A stretch of 6,115 nucleotides of DNA from an uncultured bacterium (GTDB taxonomy: Bacteria; Bacillota; Clostridia; Lachnospirales; Lachnospiraceae). Under the pieces are notes generated by a model, which saw nothing but the letters and a program-made list of their open reading frames with translations, did no database searches and had not been told where the DNA came from. The DNA lies in assembly GCA_937916345.1 (NCBI GenBank), contig CALFUE010000107.1:1-6115 (forward strand), written 5' to 3'. Made by a program: the position numbers and the translations under genes. Shown in pieces: positions 1 through 6,090 of the stretch. Within the stretch, counting starts at the first letter, position 1; every line of letters begins with the position of its first letter.

Positions 1-573
1 GATCATCCCGCAAGAGATATGCAGGACACATTTTATCTTTCTGATAAATTCCTGCTCCGCACACAGACATCTGCCGGTCAGATCCATGTTATGGAGAGCA
101 GTAAGCCTCCCATTAAAGTGGTTTCACCCGGAAAGGTATTCAGGTCCGATGATGACGCTACCCACTCACCCATGTTCTCACAGATGGAGGGACTGGTGGT
201 GGACAAGGGCATTACTCTCTGTGATCTGAAGGGCATGCTGGACGAATTCGTGAAGAGAGTGTTCGGAGAATCGGTCAGGACGAGACTGCGCCCCTCATAC
301 TTCCCCTTTACGGAGCCCTCGGTGGAGGTCGATGTGAGCTGCTTCTCCTGCGGAGGAAAAGGATGCTCGCTGTGCAAGCAGACGGGCTGGATCGAGGTAT
401 TGGGAGCCGGAGTCGTAAACAGAAAGGTGTTGACCGGCTGCGGCGTGGATCCTGATATCTATTCCGGATTCGCTTTTGGTATCGGTATCGAGCGTATTGC
501 AATGCTCAAATACGGTATACCGAACATCAAGCTACTGTTTGAGTCTGATCTGCGTGTGCTTGATCAGTTGTAA
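1..573 (+). CDS. pheS: Phenylalanyl-tRNA synthetase alpha subunit, 3' part (5' end outside window)
   Basis: Catalytic alpha chain of the cytoplasmic (alpha-beta)2 enzyme that activates phenylalanine with ATP and loads it on tRNA-Phe. The frame is open from base 1, giving 190 residues; the family is usually about 340, so roughly 150 N-terminal residues (coiled coil and motif 1) lie outside. The ATG at 19 is the internal Met of the conserved DHPARDMQDTFY stretch, not the start. Class II motif 2 is visible at fragment residues 44-64 (GKVFRSDDDATH, then FSQMEG) and motif 3 at 156-172 (GFAFGIGIER, then AMLKYG). Ala158 in GFAFG corresponds to E. coli Ala294, which shapes the phenylalanine pocket, so the natural form is kept. 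A Cys-x2-Cys-x4-Cys-x2-Cys insertion (Cys114, 117, 122, 125) sits before GWIEVLGAG, as in many Firmicute PheS proteins. pheT follows after 20 bases. Any upstream T-box leader is not in view. Identity is very secure. Confidence 0.97.
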   Translation, partial: DHPARDMQDTFYLSDKFLLRTQTSAGQIHVMESSKPPIKVVSPGKVFRSDDDATHSPMFSQMEGLVVDKGITLCDLKGMLDEFVKRVFGESVRTRLRPSYFPFTEPSVEVDVSCFSCGGKGCSLCKQTGWIEVLGAGVVNRKVLTGCGVDPDIYSGFAFGIGIERIAMLKYGIPNIKLLFESDLRVLDQL

Positions 574-593
574 AAAACGGAGGAGGATTAAAA

Positions 594-3014
594 ATGCTGG
601 TACCATTGAGCTGGTTAAAGGATTTCGTAGATATAGATGTGACGCCGGAAAAACTCGCAGAATCATTATTCTCATGCGGTTTTGAGGTTGAGGAGATAAA
701 GGAGATCGGCGGTGACATAAGCAATGTGGTGGTCGGACTCGTGACATCATGCGATCCTATACCGGATACACATCTTTCACTATGTACCGTGGATGCCGGG
801 AATGACGAGAATTTCCAGGTGTGCTGCGGCGCTGATAATGTCAGGGCAGGTGGAAAATATCCCTTTGCAAAGGTCGGGGCAACGGTTTATGCCACCGCAA
901 AGGATCATGTGACCATTGAGGGCGTCATGACCATAAAACCCGCAAGGCTGAAGGGGAACGAGTCCTTCGGAATGCTCTGCTCAGGCACTGAGCTGGGATT
1001 AAATGAGGATCTTTACCCCGGGGCAGGCTACAACGGACTGCTGGTATTGTCGGAGGATGCCGAGACAGGAGCCGATGTAAAGCCGTTACTCGGGCTTGAC
1101 GATTATATATTCGATATCGCGATCACGGCCAACAGACCGGATTGTCAGAGTGTCTACGGCATCGCAAGGGAGGTGGCTGCGGTTCTCAAAAAACCTTTGA
1201 AGCCTATCGCCCTCGACTACAGTGAGACCGGGGTTAAGAAGGAGGGCTTTGCAGTCACGGTGGAGGCGCCTGACCTCTGTCCGAGATATATAGGCCATTA
1301 TGTATATGATGTGAAGATAGGTGAGTCACCTGCCTGGATGAGGAGAAGACTTGCTTTGGTGGGACACGGCGTTATATCAAATATCGTAGATATCACAAAT
1401 TATGTCCTTCATGAAGTGGGACAGCCCATGCACGCCTTTGACCACAGAGATCTCGCAGGCGGAAGGATCATCGTAAGGCGCGCCGGTGAAGGTGAGAAAT
1501 TAGTGACTCTGGACGAGAAGGAGTTCACACTGAACCCGTCAAATCTGGTGATATGTGACGAAAGCAAACCGGTTGCCCTGGCAGGTATCATGGGCGGTTT
1601 GAACTCGGAGATAAAGGAAGATACAACAGAGGTCGTGTTTGAGGCCGCAAAATTCATGAGGGATAATATCAGAAAAAGCTCCCGCGCGCTTGGACAGGCT
1701 TCCGATTCTTCTGCGAGATTTTCAAAGGGAGTATGCGAGTACGAGACCGTCATGGCCATGAAACGCGCACTGCATCTGATAGAAGAGACAGGGTGCGGAA
1801 AGGTTTCCTGCACCCATGTGGATGTGAATACGGGAAATTCTCTTGAGCCATTAACAAAAAAGGCAAGCATAAAAAAAGTCCTGAGTGTTCTCGGCATAGA
1901 TATCCCGGTGGATGATATCAGAAGGATCCTGACCGACCTTAATTTCGCGCCGGAAACAGAAGGAGACGAACTGACCATCCATATCCCTGCCTACAGGGAG
2001 GATATGGAGGATTACCCGGATATCGCTGAAGAGCTTATCCGAATATATGGTTATGATCATGTGAAGGACACATTTATGGCCAGTGCCGAGGTTACCTTTG
2101 GAGGGCTTGACAAGCGTCAGAGCACCATCCGCACCGTCAAAGAAAAAATGTGCTCCCTCGGCGCTTTTGAATGTGTACATTATTCCTTCTTCTCACCGGC
2201 TGATCTCACTCTTCTTGGCTTAAATGAGAAGGATGAGTTCGGGGATGCCATAAAGCTGATCAACCCTATTAATTCTGACCTCTCGCTTATGAGAACCACA
2301 CTGATCCCCCAGATGTTACATGCCATTGCCAGAAATCAGAAGAGAGGAAATCTCTCGGGGAGACTCTTCGAGATAGGAAACAGGTTTATCCCAAAGAGCC
2401 TTCCCTTAACGGAATATCCGGATGAGAGAGAGACGCTTTGTGTGGGTGTGTTCGGAGAGAAGGAGAGCTTTTACAGCTTAAAGAGTTTCCCCGAGATGCT
2501 GGCAAAGTTCTTTGATGTTTCACTCAAATATGAGAGGAGCGGGCTGCCATTCCTTCATCCCTATCAGTCGGCTGATATAATAAGGGACGGAAAAAAAGTC
2601 GGTTTCCTCGGAAAGGTGAGATATGAGATCGCGGAGGAGCTGGATCTGAGATTTGACGCCTTCGTCTGCGAGCTTTATATCGATGAGTTTTCAGAAGTTT
2701 ATGGTAAAAAGCGCACATTTAAGCCACTGCCTAAATTTGCTGTCGAACGGCGTGACCTGGCTCTGGTGATGGATAAGGACACCAGCTGCGCGGAAGTGAC
2801 TGAGATCATCGAAGGAGCCTGCAAGTATGTGACTGATGTGGAGCTTTTTGATGTCTACGAGGGAGCGCAGCTACTGACCGGAAAGAAGAGCATGGCCTTT
2901 ACAGTTACCTTCACCCCGTCAGAGGAAGAATTTACGGGAGAGATTATCGACGGTTATGTCGAAAAGATCCTGAAAAAACTCAAGGAAAAGTATGATATTG
3001 CGTTAAGGGCATGA
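594..3014 (+). CDS. pheT: Phenylalanyl-tRNA synthetase beta subunit, complete
   Basis: Non-catalytic but essential beta chain of the enzyme. It binds tRNA-Phe and hydrolyses mischarged Tyr-tRNA-Phe. At 806 residues it is of normal full length. Domains in order: N-terminal MLVPLSWLKDFVD core; EMAP-type tRNA-binding OB fold about 40-155; B3/B4 editing domain about 210-390; B5 domain about 410-490, ending in DIAEELIRIYGYD; catalytic-like core about 495-705; C-terminal FDX-ACB anticodon-binding domain about 710-806 (ERRDLALVMD, then ELFDVYEG). By alignment from memory with E. coli PheT, editing residues His265, Glu334 and Thr354 correspond to His280 (GQPMHAFD), Glu350 (VFEAAKF) and Ser370, so editing is probably intact with a conservative Thr-to-Ser change. 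The start at 594 is fixed by GGAGGAGG at 579-586 with a 7-base spacer and by the canonical N-terminus. It lies 20 bases after pheS and 7 before queA. No frameshift is seen. Confidence 0.98.
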   Translation: MLVPLSWLKDFVDIDVTPEKLAESLFSCGFEVEEIKEIGGDISNVVVGLVTSCDPIPDTHLSLCTVDAGNDENFQVCCGADNVRAGGKYPFAKVGATVYATAKDHVTIEGVMTIKPARLKGNESFGMLCSGTELGLNEDLYPGAGYNGLLVLSEDAETGADVKPLLGLDDYIFDIAITANRPDCQSVYGIAREVAAVLKKPLKPIALDYSETGVKKEGFAVTVEAPDLCPRYIGHYVYDVKIGESPAWMRRRLALVGHGVISNIVDITNYVLHEVGQPMHAFDHRDLAGGRIIVRRAGEGEKLVTLDEKEFTLNPSNLVICDESKPVALAGIMGGLNSEIKEDTTEVVFEAAKFMRDNIRKSSRALGQASDSSARFSKGVCEYETVMAMKRALHLIEETGCGKVSCTHVDVNTGNSLEPLTKKASIKKVLSVLGIDIPVDDIRRILTDLNFAPETEGDELTIHIPAYREDMEDYPDIAEELIRIYGYDHVKDTFMASAEVTFGGLDKRQSTIRTVKEKMCSLGAFECVHYSFFSPADLTLLGLNEKDEFGDAIKLINPINSDLSLMRTTLIPQMLHAIARNQKRGNLSGRLFEIGNRFIPKSLPLTEYPDERETLCVGVFGEKESFYSLKSFPEMLAKFFDVSLKYERSGLPFLHPYQSADIIRDGKKVGFLGKVRYEIAEELDLRFDAFVCELYIDEFSEVYGKKRTFKPLPKFAVERRDLALVMDKDTSCAEVTEIIEGACKYVTDVELFDVYEGAQLLTGKKSMAFTVTFTPSEEEFTGEIIDGYVEKILKKLKEKYDIALRA
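3005..3009 (+). promoter_or_regulatory. Weak ribosome binding site of queA inside the pheT 3' end
   Basis: AAGGG lies 12 bases before the queA ATG and within the last codons of pheT. It is the best purine run available and is weak and rather far compared with the strong sites before pheT and the HAD gene. With only 7 bases between the pheT stop and the queA ATG, ribosomes ending pheT probably help start queA. The coupling is inferred from spacing. Confidence 0.4.
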
Positions 3015-3021
3015 TCGGATA

Positions 3022-4047
3022 ATGAACGTAAATGATTTTGATTATGAACTGCCTGTGGAGCTGATCGCTCAGGATCCCCTGAACGACAGAGCCTCATCGA
3101 GACTGATGGTCCTGGACCGCCGGTCCGGTGTTGTGACCCACAGGCATTTTTCTGACATTGGAGAATATCTGCATAAGGGGGATGTGCTGGTGCTGAACAA
3201 CACCAGAGTCATCCCTGCGAGGCTCCTTGGAATAAAGGAAAATACGGGAGCGAATATAGAGGTACTCCTCTTAAAACGGATCTCGGACACCGACTGGGAA
3301 TGCCTGGTGAAGCCCGGAAAGAGGCTTCATATCGGTAATCGCGTGAGCTTTGGAAATGGCGGGCTAAAGTGCGAGCTTATAGAGATTTCTCCCGACGGAA
3401 ACAGAATAGTCCGTTTTATCTATGAAGGGATCTTTGAGGAGATTTTGGACAGGCTGGGGGAAATGCCATTGCCTCCCTATATCACACATAAGCTTGCCGA
3501 CAGGGATCGCTATCAGACGGTATATGCCAAATATGACGGCTCGGCCGCGGCACCTACCGCGGGATTGCATTTTACGCCGGAGCTGCTTGAGGAGTTAAGG
3601 TATGCCGGAGTGGAAATAGAGGAGGTTACGCTTCATGTTGGGACAGGTACCTTCAGGCCTGTCTCTGTTGAGACTGTGGAAGAGCATGTGATGCATTCGG
3701 AGTATTATTTTATCGAGCCGGGCACGGCGGAACGCATCAATGCCGCAAAGCGCGAGGGCAGGAGGATTGTATCCGTAGGAACCACATCCACCCGCACTCT
3801 GGAATCCGCAGCGGATGACAGCGGGCTGCTTACAAAACTCTCGGGAGATACATCCATTTTTATTTATCCGGGTTACAGCTTCAAGATTGTTGATTCTTTG
3901 ATAACAAATTTCCATCTGCCGAAGAGCACTCTTATCATGCTGGTGAGCGCCCTTGCGGGAAGGGAGAACTGCAGAAACGCATATCGCGTTGCGGTAGAGG
4001 AAAGATACAGATTTTTCTCCTTCGGGGATGCTATGTTAATAATGTAA
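3022..4047 (+). CDS. queA: S-adenosylmethionine:tRNA ribosyltransferase-isomerase QueA
   Basis: Cytoplasmic enzyme of queuosine synthesis. It moves and isomerises the ribosyl part of S-adenosylmethionine onto 7-aminomethyl-7-deazaguanine already placed at tRNA position 34 by Tgt, giving epoxyqueuosine. The 341 residues match the usual family length. Conserved blocks run along the whole chain: FDYELPVELIAQDP (6-19), DVLVLNNTRVIPARL (54-68), MPLPPYI (148-154), DRYQTVYA (162-169), GSAAAPTAGLHFT (173-185), LHVGTGTFRPV (204-214), VGTTSTRTLES (252-262), a YPGYSFKIVD...NFHLPKSTL block (282-304) and YRFFSFGDAMLI (329-340). The ATG at 3022 gives the standard N-terminus. It sits 7 bases after pheT and 14 before the HAD gene. 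The usual partners tgt, ruvB and yajC are not beside it; instead it is joined to pheST, a less familiar setting that still links two tRNA functions. Confidence 0.98.
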   Translation: MNVNDFDYELPVELIAQDPLNDRASSRLMVLDRRSGVVTHRHFSDIGEYLHKGDVLVLNNTRVIPARLLGIKENTGANIEVLLLKRISDTDWECLVKPGKRLHIGNRVSFGNGGLKCELIEISPDGNRIVRFIYEGIFEEILDRLGEMPLPPYITHKLADRDRYQTVYAKYDGSAAAPTAGLHFTPELLEELRYAGVEIEEVTLHVGTGTFRPVSVETVEEHVMHSEYYFIEPGTAERINAAKREGRRIVSVGTTSTRTLESAADDSGLLTKLSGDTSIFIYPGYSFKIVDSLITNFHLPKSTLIMLVSALAGRENCRNAYRVAVEERYRFFSFGDAMLIM

Positions 4048-4061
4048 CAGGAGATGACTAT

Positions 4062-4697
4062 ATGATCAAAAATGTGATATTTGATATAGGAGGAGTACTG
4101 GTAGACTGGGATCCGGACAGGTCTTTCAGGGAGTGCGGCGCAGATGATGCTGCGATACAGAAGATCAGAGAAAAAATGTTCGCTCCGGGTGTATGGCTGG
4201 AGGAAGATCTGAGCATAATGCAGGAGGAGGAGCTGTCAGCTTTCCTGAAGGAGAAGTGCGAGGGCTACGAGAGAGAGATAGAGTATCTCAGGAACAATTT
4301 TCACACAAGTGTCTGTCAGTATCCGGACACAAAGGAATGGATAGATCATGTCCATGAGAGAGGGAGAAAGGTTTACATCCTTTCGAATTTTGGAAAGCAC
4401 TGCTTTGAGCAGGTGATAGACACGCACATGGATTTTCTGCAGATGACGGACGGGGCGGTGATATCTTATCGCGAGCACAAGGTTAAGCCTGATGATGATA
4501 TCTATGAGACGCTGCTTGACCGTTACGCCTTAAAGGCCAAAGAGTGCGTATTTCTTGATGATCTGAAGGATAATCTGGTAACCGCTGAAAGGCTCGGGTT
4601 TAAGACTATCCTGGTCAGGGACAGAGCTGCTGCAAGAAGAGAGCTTGACAATTTGTTGGAGATATCTGACTCGGATGAATTTGAAAATTTGCATTGA
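4062..4697 (+). CDS. HAD-superfamily (subfamily IA, YihX-like) phosphatase-like hydrolase
   Basis: Predicted soluble haloacid-dehalogenase-fold hydrolase, 211 residues, probably a phosphatase of small phosphorylated metabolites; the substrate cannot be read from the sequence. Motif I is FDIGGVLVDWDP with nucleophile Asp8, motif II is ILSNFG with Ser108, motif III is Lys142 in KVKPDD, and motif IV is FLDDLKDN with Asp166 and Asp167. Residues about 15-90 form the helical cap typical of subfamily I. The Asp that normally follows the nucleophile by two positions is Gly10, as in the DxGGVL/DxGN proteins of the YihX type; E. coli YihX acts on alpha-glucose-1-phosphate, but this should not be transferred without test. 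AGGAG at 4049-4053, 8 bases before the ATG, fixes the start. It lies 14 bases after queA, so it is likely co-transcribed. The C-terminal tail after about residue 185 is charged and not conserved to my eye. Confidence 0.88.
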   Translation: MIKNVIFDIGGVLVDWDPDRSFRECGADDAAIQKIREKMFAPGVWLEEDLSIMQEEELSAFLKEKCEGYEREIEYLRNNFHTSVCQYPDTKEWIDHVHERGRKVYILSNFGKHCFEQVIDTHMDFLQMTDGAVISYREHKVKPDDDIYETLLDRYALKAKECVFLDDLKDNLVTAERLGFKTILVRDRAAARRELDNLLEISDSDEFENLH

Positions 4698-4722
4698 AAA
4701 GTTATTTTATTATTGATAAAAT
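4694..4722 (+). promoter_or_regulatory. Candidate sigma-A promoter with extended -10 for the alcohol dehydrogenase
   Basis: TTGAAA (4694-4699, 5 of 6 to TTGACA) is followed after exactly 17 bases by TAAAAT (4717-4722, 5 of 6 to TATAAT), with TG at 4714-4715 one base before it, an extended -10. The -35 overlaps the TGA stop of the HAD gene. Transcription would begin near 4729, giving a leader of about 30 bases before the ATG at 4759. AT-rich DNA often yields chance matches, but spacing and extended -10 together make this a good candidate. Confidence 0.6.
4704..4722. repeat. 7-base inverted repeat over the -10 element, possible operator
   Basis: ATTTTAT (4704-4710) and ATAAAAT (4716-4722) are exact inverted copies around a 5-base centre, TATTG. 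The right arm covers the -10 hexamer, where a bound repressor would block polymerase. The arms are pure A/T, so chance is a real alternative. It is too AT-rich to be a terminator stem. Confidence 0.35.
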
Positions 4723-4745
4723 TTACAGGTTAGGTTTTGATAAAA
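4713..4745 (+). repeat. Direct repeat TTGATAAAA, two copies 24 bases apart
   Basis: TTGATAAAA occurs at 4713-4721 and again at 4737-4745. The first copy contains most of the extended -10; the second runs into the ribosome binding site (AAAAGGAG, 4742-4749). The repeat could be a doubled regulatory site or chance in AT-rich DNA. Confidence 0.35.
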
Positions 4746-4749
4746 GGAG
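4745..4749 (+). promoter_or_regulatory. Ribosome binding site of the alcohol dehydrogenase gene
   Basis: AGGAG (in AAAAGGAG, 4742-4749) stands 9 bases before the ATG at 4759 but only 4 before another ATG at 4754. The longer spacing is the usable one, and only the ATG at 4759 opens the long frame. The site therefore decides the start. Confidence 0.8.
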
Positions 4750-4753
4750 CAAA

Positions 4754-4762
4754 ATGAAATGA
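4754..4762 (+). other. Two-codon ORF ATG AAA TGA overlapping the dehydrogenase start codon
   Basis: The bases read ATG AAA TGA, and the TGA (4760-4762) overlaps the ATG of the dehydrogenase (4759-4761) as ATGA. A ribosome starting at 4754 would make Met-Lys, stop, and be placed to restart at 4759. The spacing from AGGAG is only 4 bases, so use may be low. The sequence is certain; a role is speculation. Confidence 0.3.
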
Positions 4763-5973
4763 ATATTCTTGAAAAAGCCTGCGACAGAGTCTTTCAATTC
4801 GGTTTTAAGGTCGCAATACCCATTCTTCCCTACAGAAATCCAAAGATATTAAACCACATCTCAGACATACCCGGGCTTTTGACGAAGCAGGCCATCAGGC
4901 GTGTCATGCTGGTGACGGACAGCAGTGTCCGCGGTCTCGGTCTGACTAAAAAATTAGAGGACCTTTTGATAGAAGAAGGCTTTCATCTGTGCGTTTATGA
5001 CAAGGTTTTGAGCAATCCCACGGTAAAGATCGTAGAGGAGGCGAAGAGACTCTATCTTAGGAACAGATGCGAGGGACTAATAGGCTTTGGAGGCGGCTCT
5101 GCCATGGACTGCGCAAAGGCTGTTGGAGCGCTGGTAGCAAGGCCTGACGCCACCTGCAAGGATCTGGGCGGCATACTTCGCGTCTGGAAAAAGACTCCGT
5201 TTAATATTTCTATACCCACCACTGCGGGAACCGGCAGCGAGACTACTGTCGCAGCCGTCGTGATGGATGACACAAACGGACATAAATACGCGTTGATGGA
5301 TTTTCCGCTGATCCCGGATGTGGCGGTTTTGGATCCGGAGACTACGCGAACTCTTCCGCCACATATCACTGCCGGTACCGGAATGGATACACTCGCTCAC
5401 GCCGTAGAGGCCTATGTGGGAAATTCCACCACACAAAAGACCAGAAGACAGGCGCTTCGCTGTGTACATCTTGTATTTAAATATCTGGAGAGAGCTTACA
5501 AAAACGGAAACGATATGGTGGCGAGAAAAGGCATGCTCACAGCGTCATACCTTGGAGGATGTGCATTCACCGTCTCCTATGTGGGATACGCCCATGCGGT
5601 CAGCCATTCCCTAAGCGGAATGTATAATCTGCCTCATGGTGAGACCACCGCGATTCTTTTGCCGATGGTTTTAAGAGCCTACGGCGTAAAGATATATCCA
5701 AAGCTGAAAAAACTCGCTATAGCTGCCGGACTCTGCCGTGAGGATATGGATGAGACTGAGGCGGCATTACTATTTTTGGATGCTGTTGAGAATTTAAATA
5801 AAAGGATCGGCATCGGCACGAAGATCCCGGAGATAAGAAGAAGGGATATTGACAGGATGGCAAAGATGGCAGCGAAGGAAGCGAACCCGGTCTATCCCGT
5901 GCCCGTATTGTTCGGCAAAGAAGAATTAAAGAGATTTTATTATGAGGCAGCAGATTTCGGTATCGGCATCTGA
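4759..5973 (+). CDS. Iron-containing (group III) alcohol dehydrogenase family protein
   Basis: Predicted cytoplasmic NAD(P)-linked oxidoreductase joining an alcohol and its aldehyde or ketone, 404 residues, slightly longer than the common 380-390. The N-terminal dinucleotide domain (about 45-200) shows VTDSSVRGLG (52-61), the SNPTVKIVEE strand and helix (85-94), GFGGGSAMDCAKA (109-121) and PTTAGTGSE (153-161). The C-terminal helical metal domain carries the four expected ligands by comparison with E. coli FucO: Asp210 and His214 (MDTLAHAVEAY), His283 (AVSHSL) and His293 (LPHGE). All are present, so the enzyme should be active. Residues 1-45 form a lead-in with ILPYRNPKIL, which I have seen in clostridial members of the family; it is not a clear signal peptide or membrane segment. 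Substrate and cofactor preference are open (butanol, propanediol and others are possible). It has its own candidate promoter, 61 bases after the HAD gene. Confidence 0.93.
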   Translation: MNILEKACDRVFQFGFKVAIPILPYRNPKILNHISDIPGLLTKQAIRRVMLVTDSSVRGLGLTKKLEDLLIEEGFHLCVYDKVLSNPTVKIVEEAKRLYLRNRCEGLIGFGGGSAMDCAKAVGALVARPDATCKDLGGILRVWKKTPFNISIPTTAGTGSETTVAAVVMDDTNGHKYALMDFPLIPDVAVLDPETTRTLPPHITAGTGMDTLAHAVEAYVGNSTTQKTRRQALRCVHLVFKYLERAYKNGNDMVARKGMLTASYLGGCAFTVSYVGYAHAVSHSLSGMYNLPHGETTAILLPMVLRAYGVKIYPKLKKLAIAAGLCREDMDETEAALLFLDAVENLNKRIGIGTKIPEIRRRDIDRMAKMAAKEANPVYPVPVLFGKEELKRFYYEAADFGIGI

Positions 5974-5994
5974 CGGATTTAAATTCAGATATTC

Positions 5995-6017
5995 AAGGCC
6001 GTCCAGCCGGAGGCTTT
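5995..6017 (+). terminator. Hairpin after the dehydrogenase stop, weak terminator candidate
   Basis: AAGGCC (5995-6000) pairs with GGCTTT (6012-6017, one G-U), and TCC (6002-6004) with GGA (6009-6011) around an AGCC loop, leaving G6001 bulged: nine pairs in all. It begins 22 bases after the stop codon, a good place for a terminator. However, no T-run follows (the next bases are GTAACGG), so intrinsic termination is doubtful; it could instead shape the mRNA end. Confidence 0.3.
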
Positions 6018-6061
6018 GTAACGGATGGGGTATTCTCTGTTCGTGATAAACAAACGTTATT

Positions 6062-6090
6062 AGAGGAGCCAGGTAGAGGAAAGCGCCTCT
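6062..6090 (+). repeat. Two AGAGG arms competing for one CCTCT arm
   Basis: TAGAGGA occurs at 6061-6067 and 6074-6080. Either AGAGG (6062-6066 or 6075-6079) can pair with CCTCT at 6086-6090. The inner choice has a 6-base loop, AAAGCG. The outer choice adds GC (6068-6069) pairing with GC (6083-6084) across an A-G mismatch. The two stems exclude each other, a layout found in leader RNA switches, but they are short and may be chance. Confidence 0.3.

Noticed and set aside
19..573. A complete short gene starting at the ATG at 19
   Set aside because: The frame continues upstream as DHPARD to base 1 and the Met is an internal conserved residue of PheS.
1409..1978. 189-codon open frame on the - strand inside pheT
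   Set aside because: Shadow of the conserved B3/B4-B5 coding region; Ser/Phe/Thr-rich translation without motifs.
4754..4756. ATG at 4754 as the dehydrogenase start
   Set aside because: It reaches a TGA after one further codon and is only 4 bases from the ribosome binding site.
4698..4758. Intrinsic terminator between the HAD gene and the dehydrogenase
   Set aside because: The only inverted repeat is pure A/T with no GC stem, so it would be too weak to terminate.
4759..4900. N-terminal signal peptide or membrane anchor on the dehydrogenase
   Set aside because: The hydrophobic run (FKVAIPILPY) is too short and followed by polar, charged sequence; the family is cytoplasmic.
5077..5469. 130-codon open frame on the - strand inside the alcohol dehydrogenase
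   Set aside because: It lies wholly antisense to a gene with all family motifs intact, and its translation shows no recognisable domain.
6025..6063. Small + strand ORF of 12 codons (ATG to TAG)
   Set aside because: No ribosome binding site in front and too short to support without homologs.
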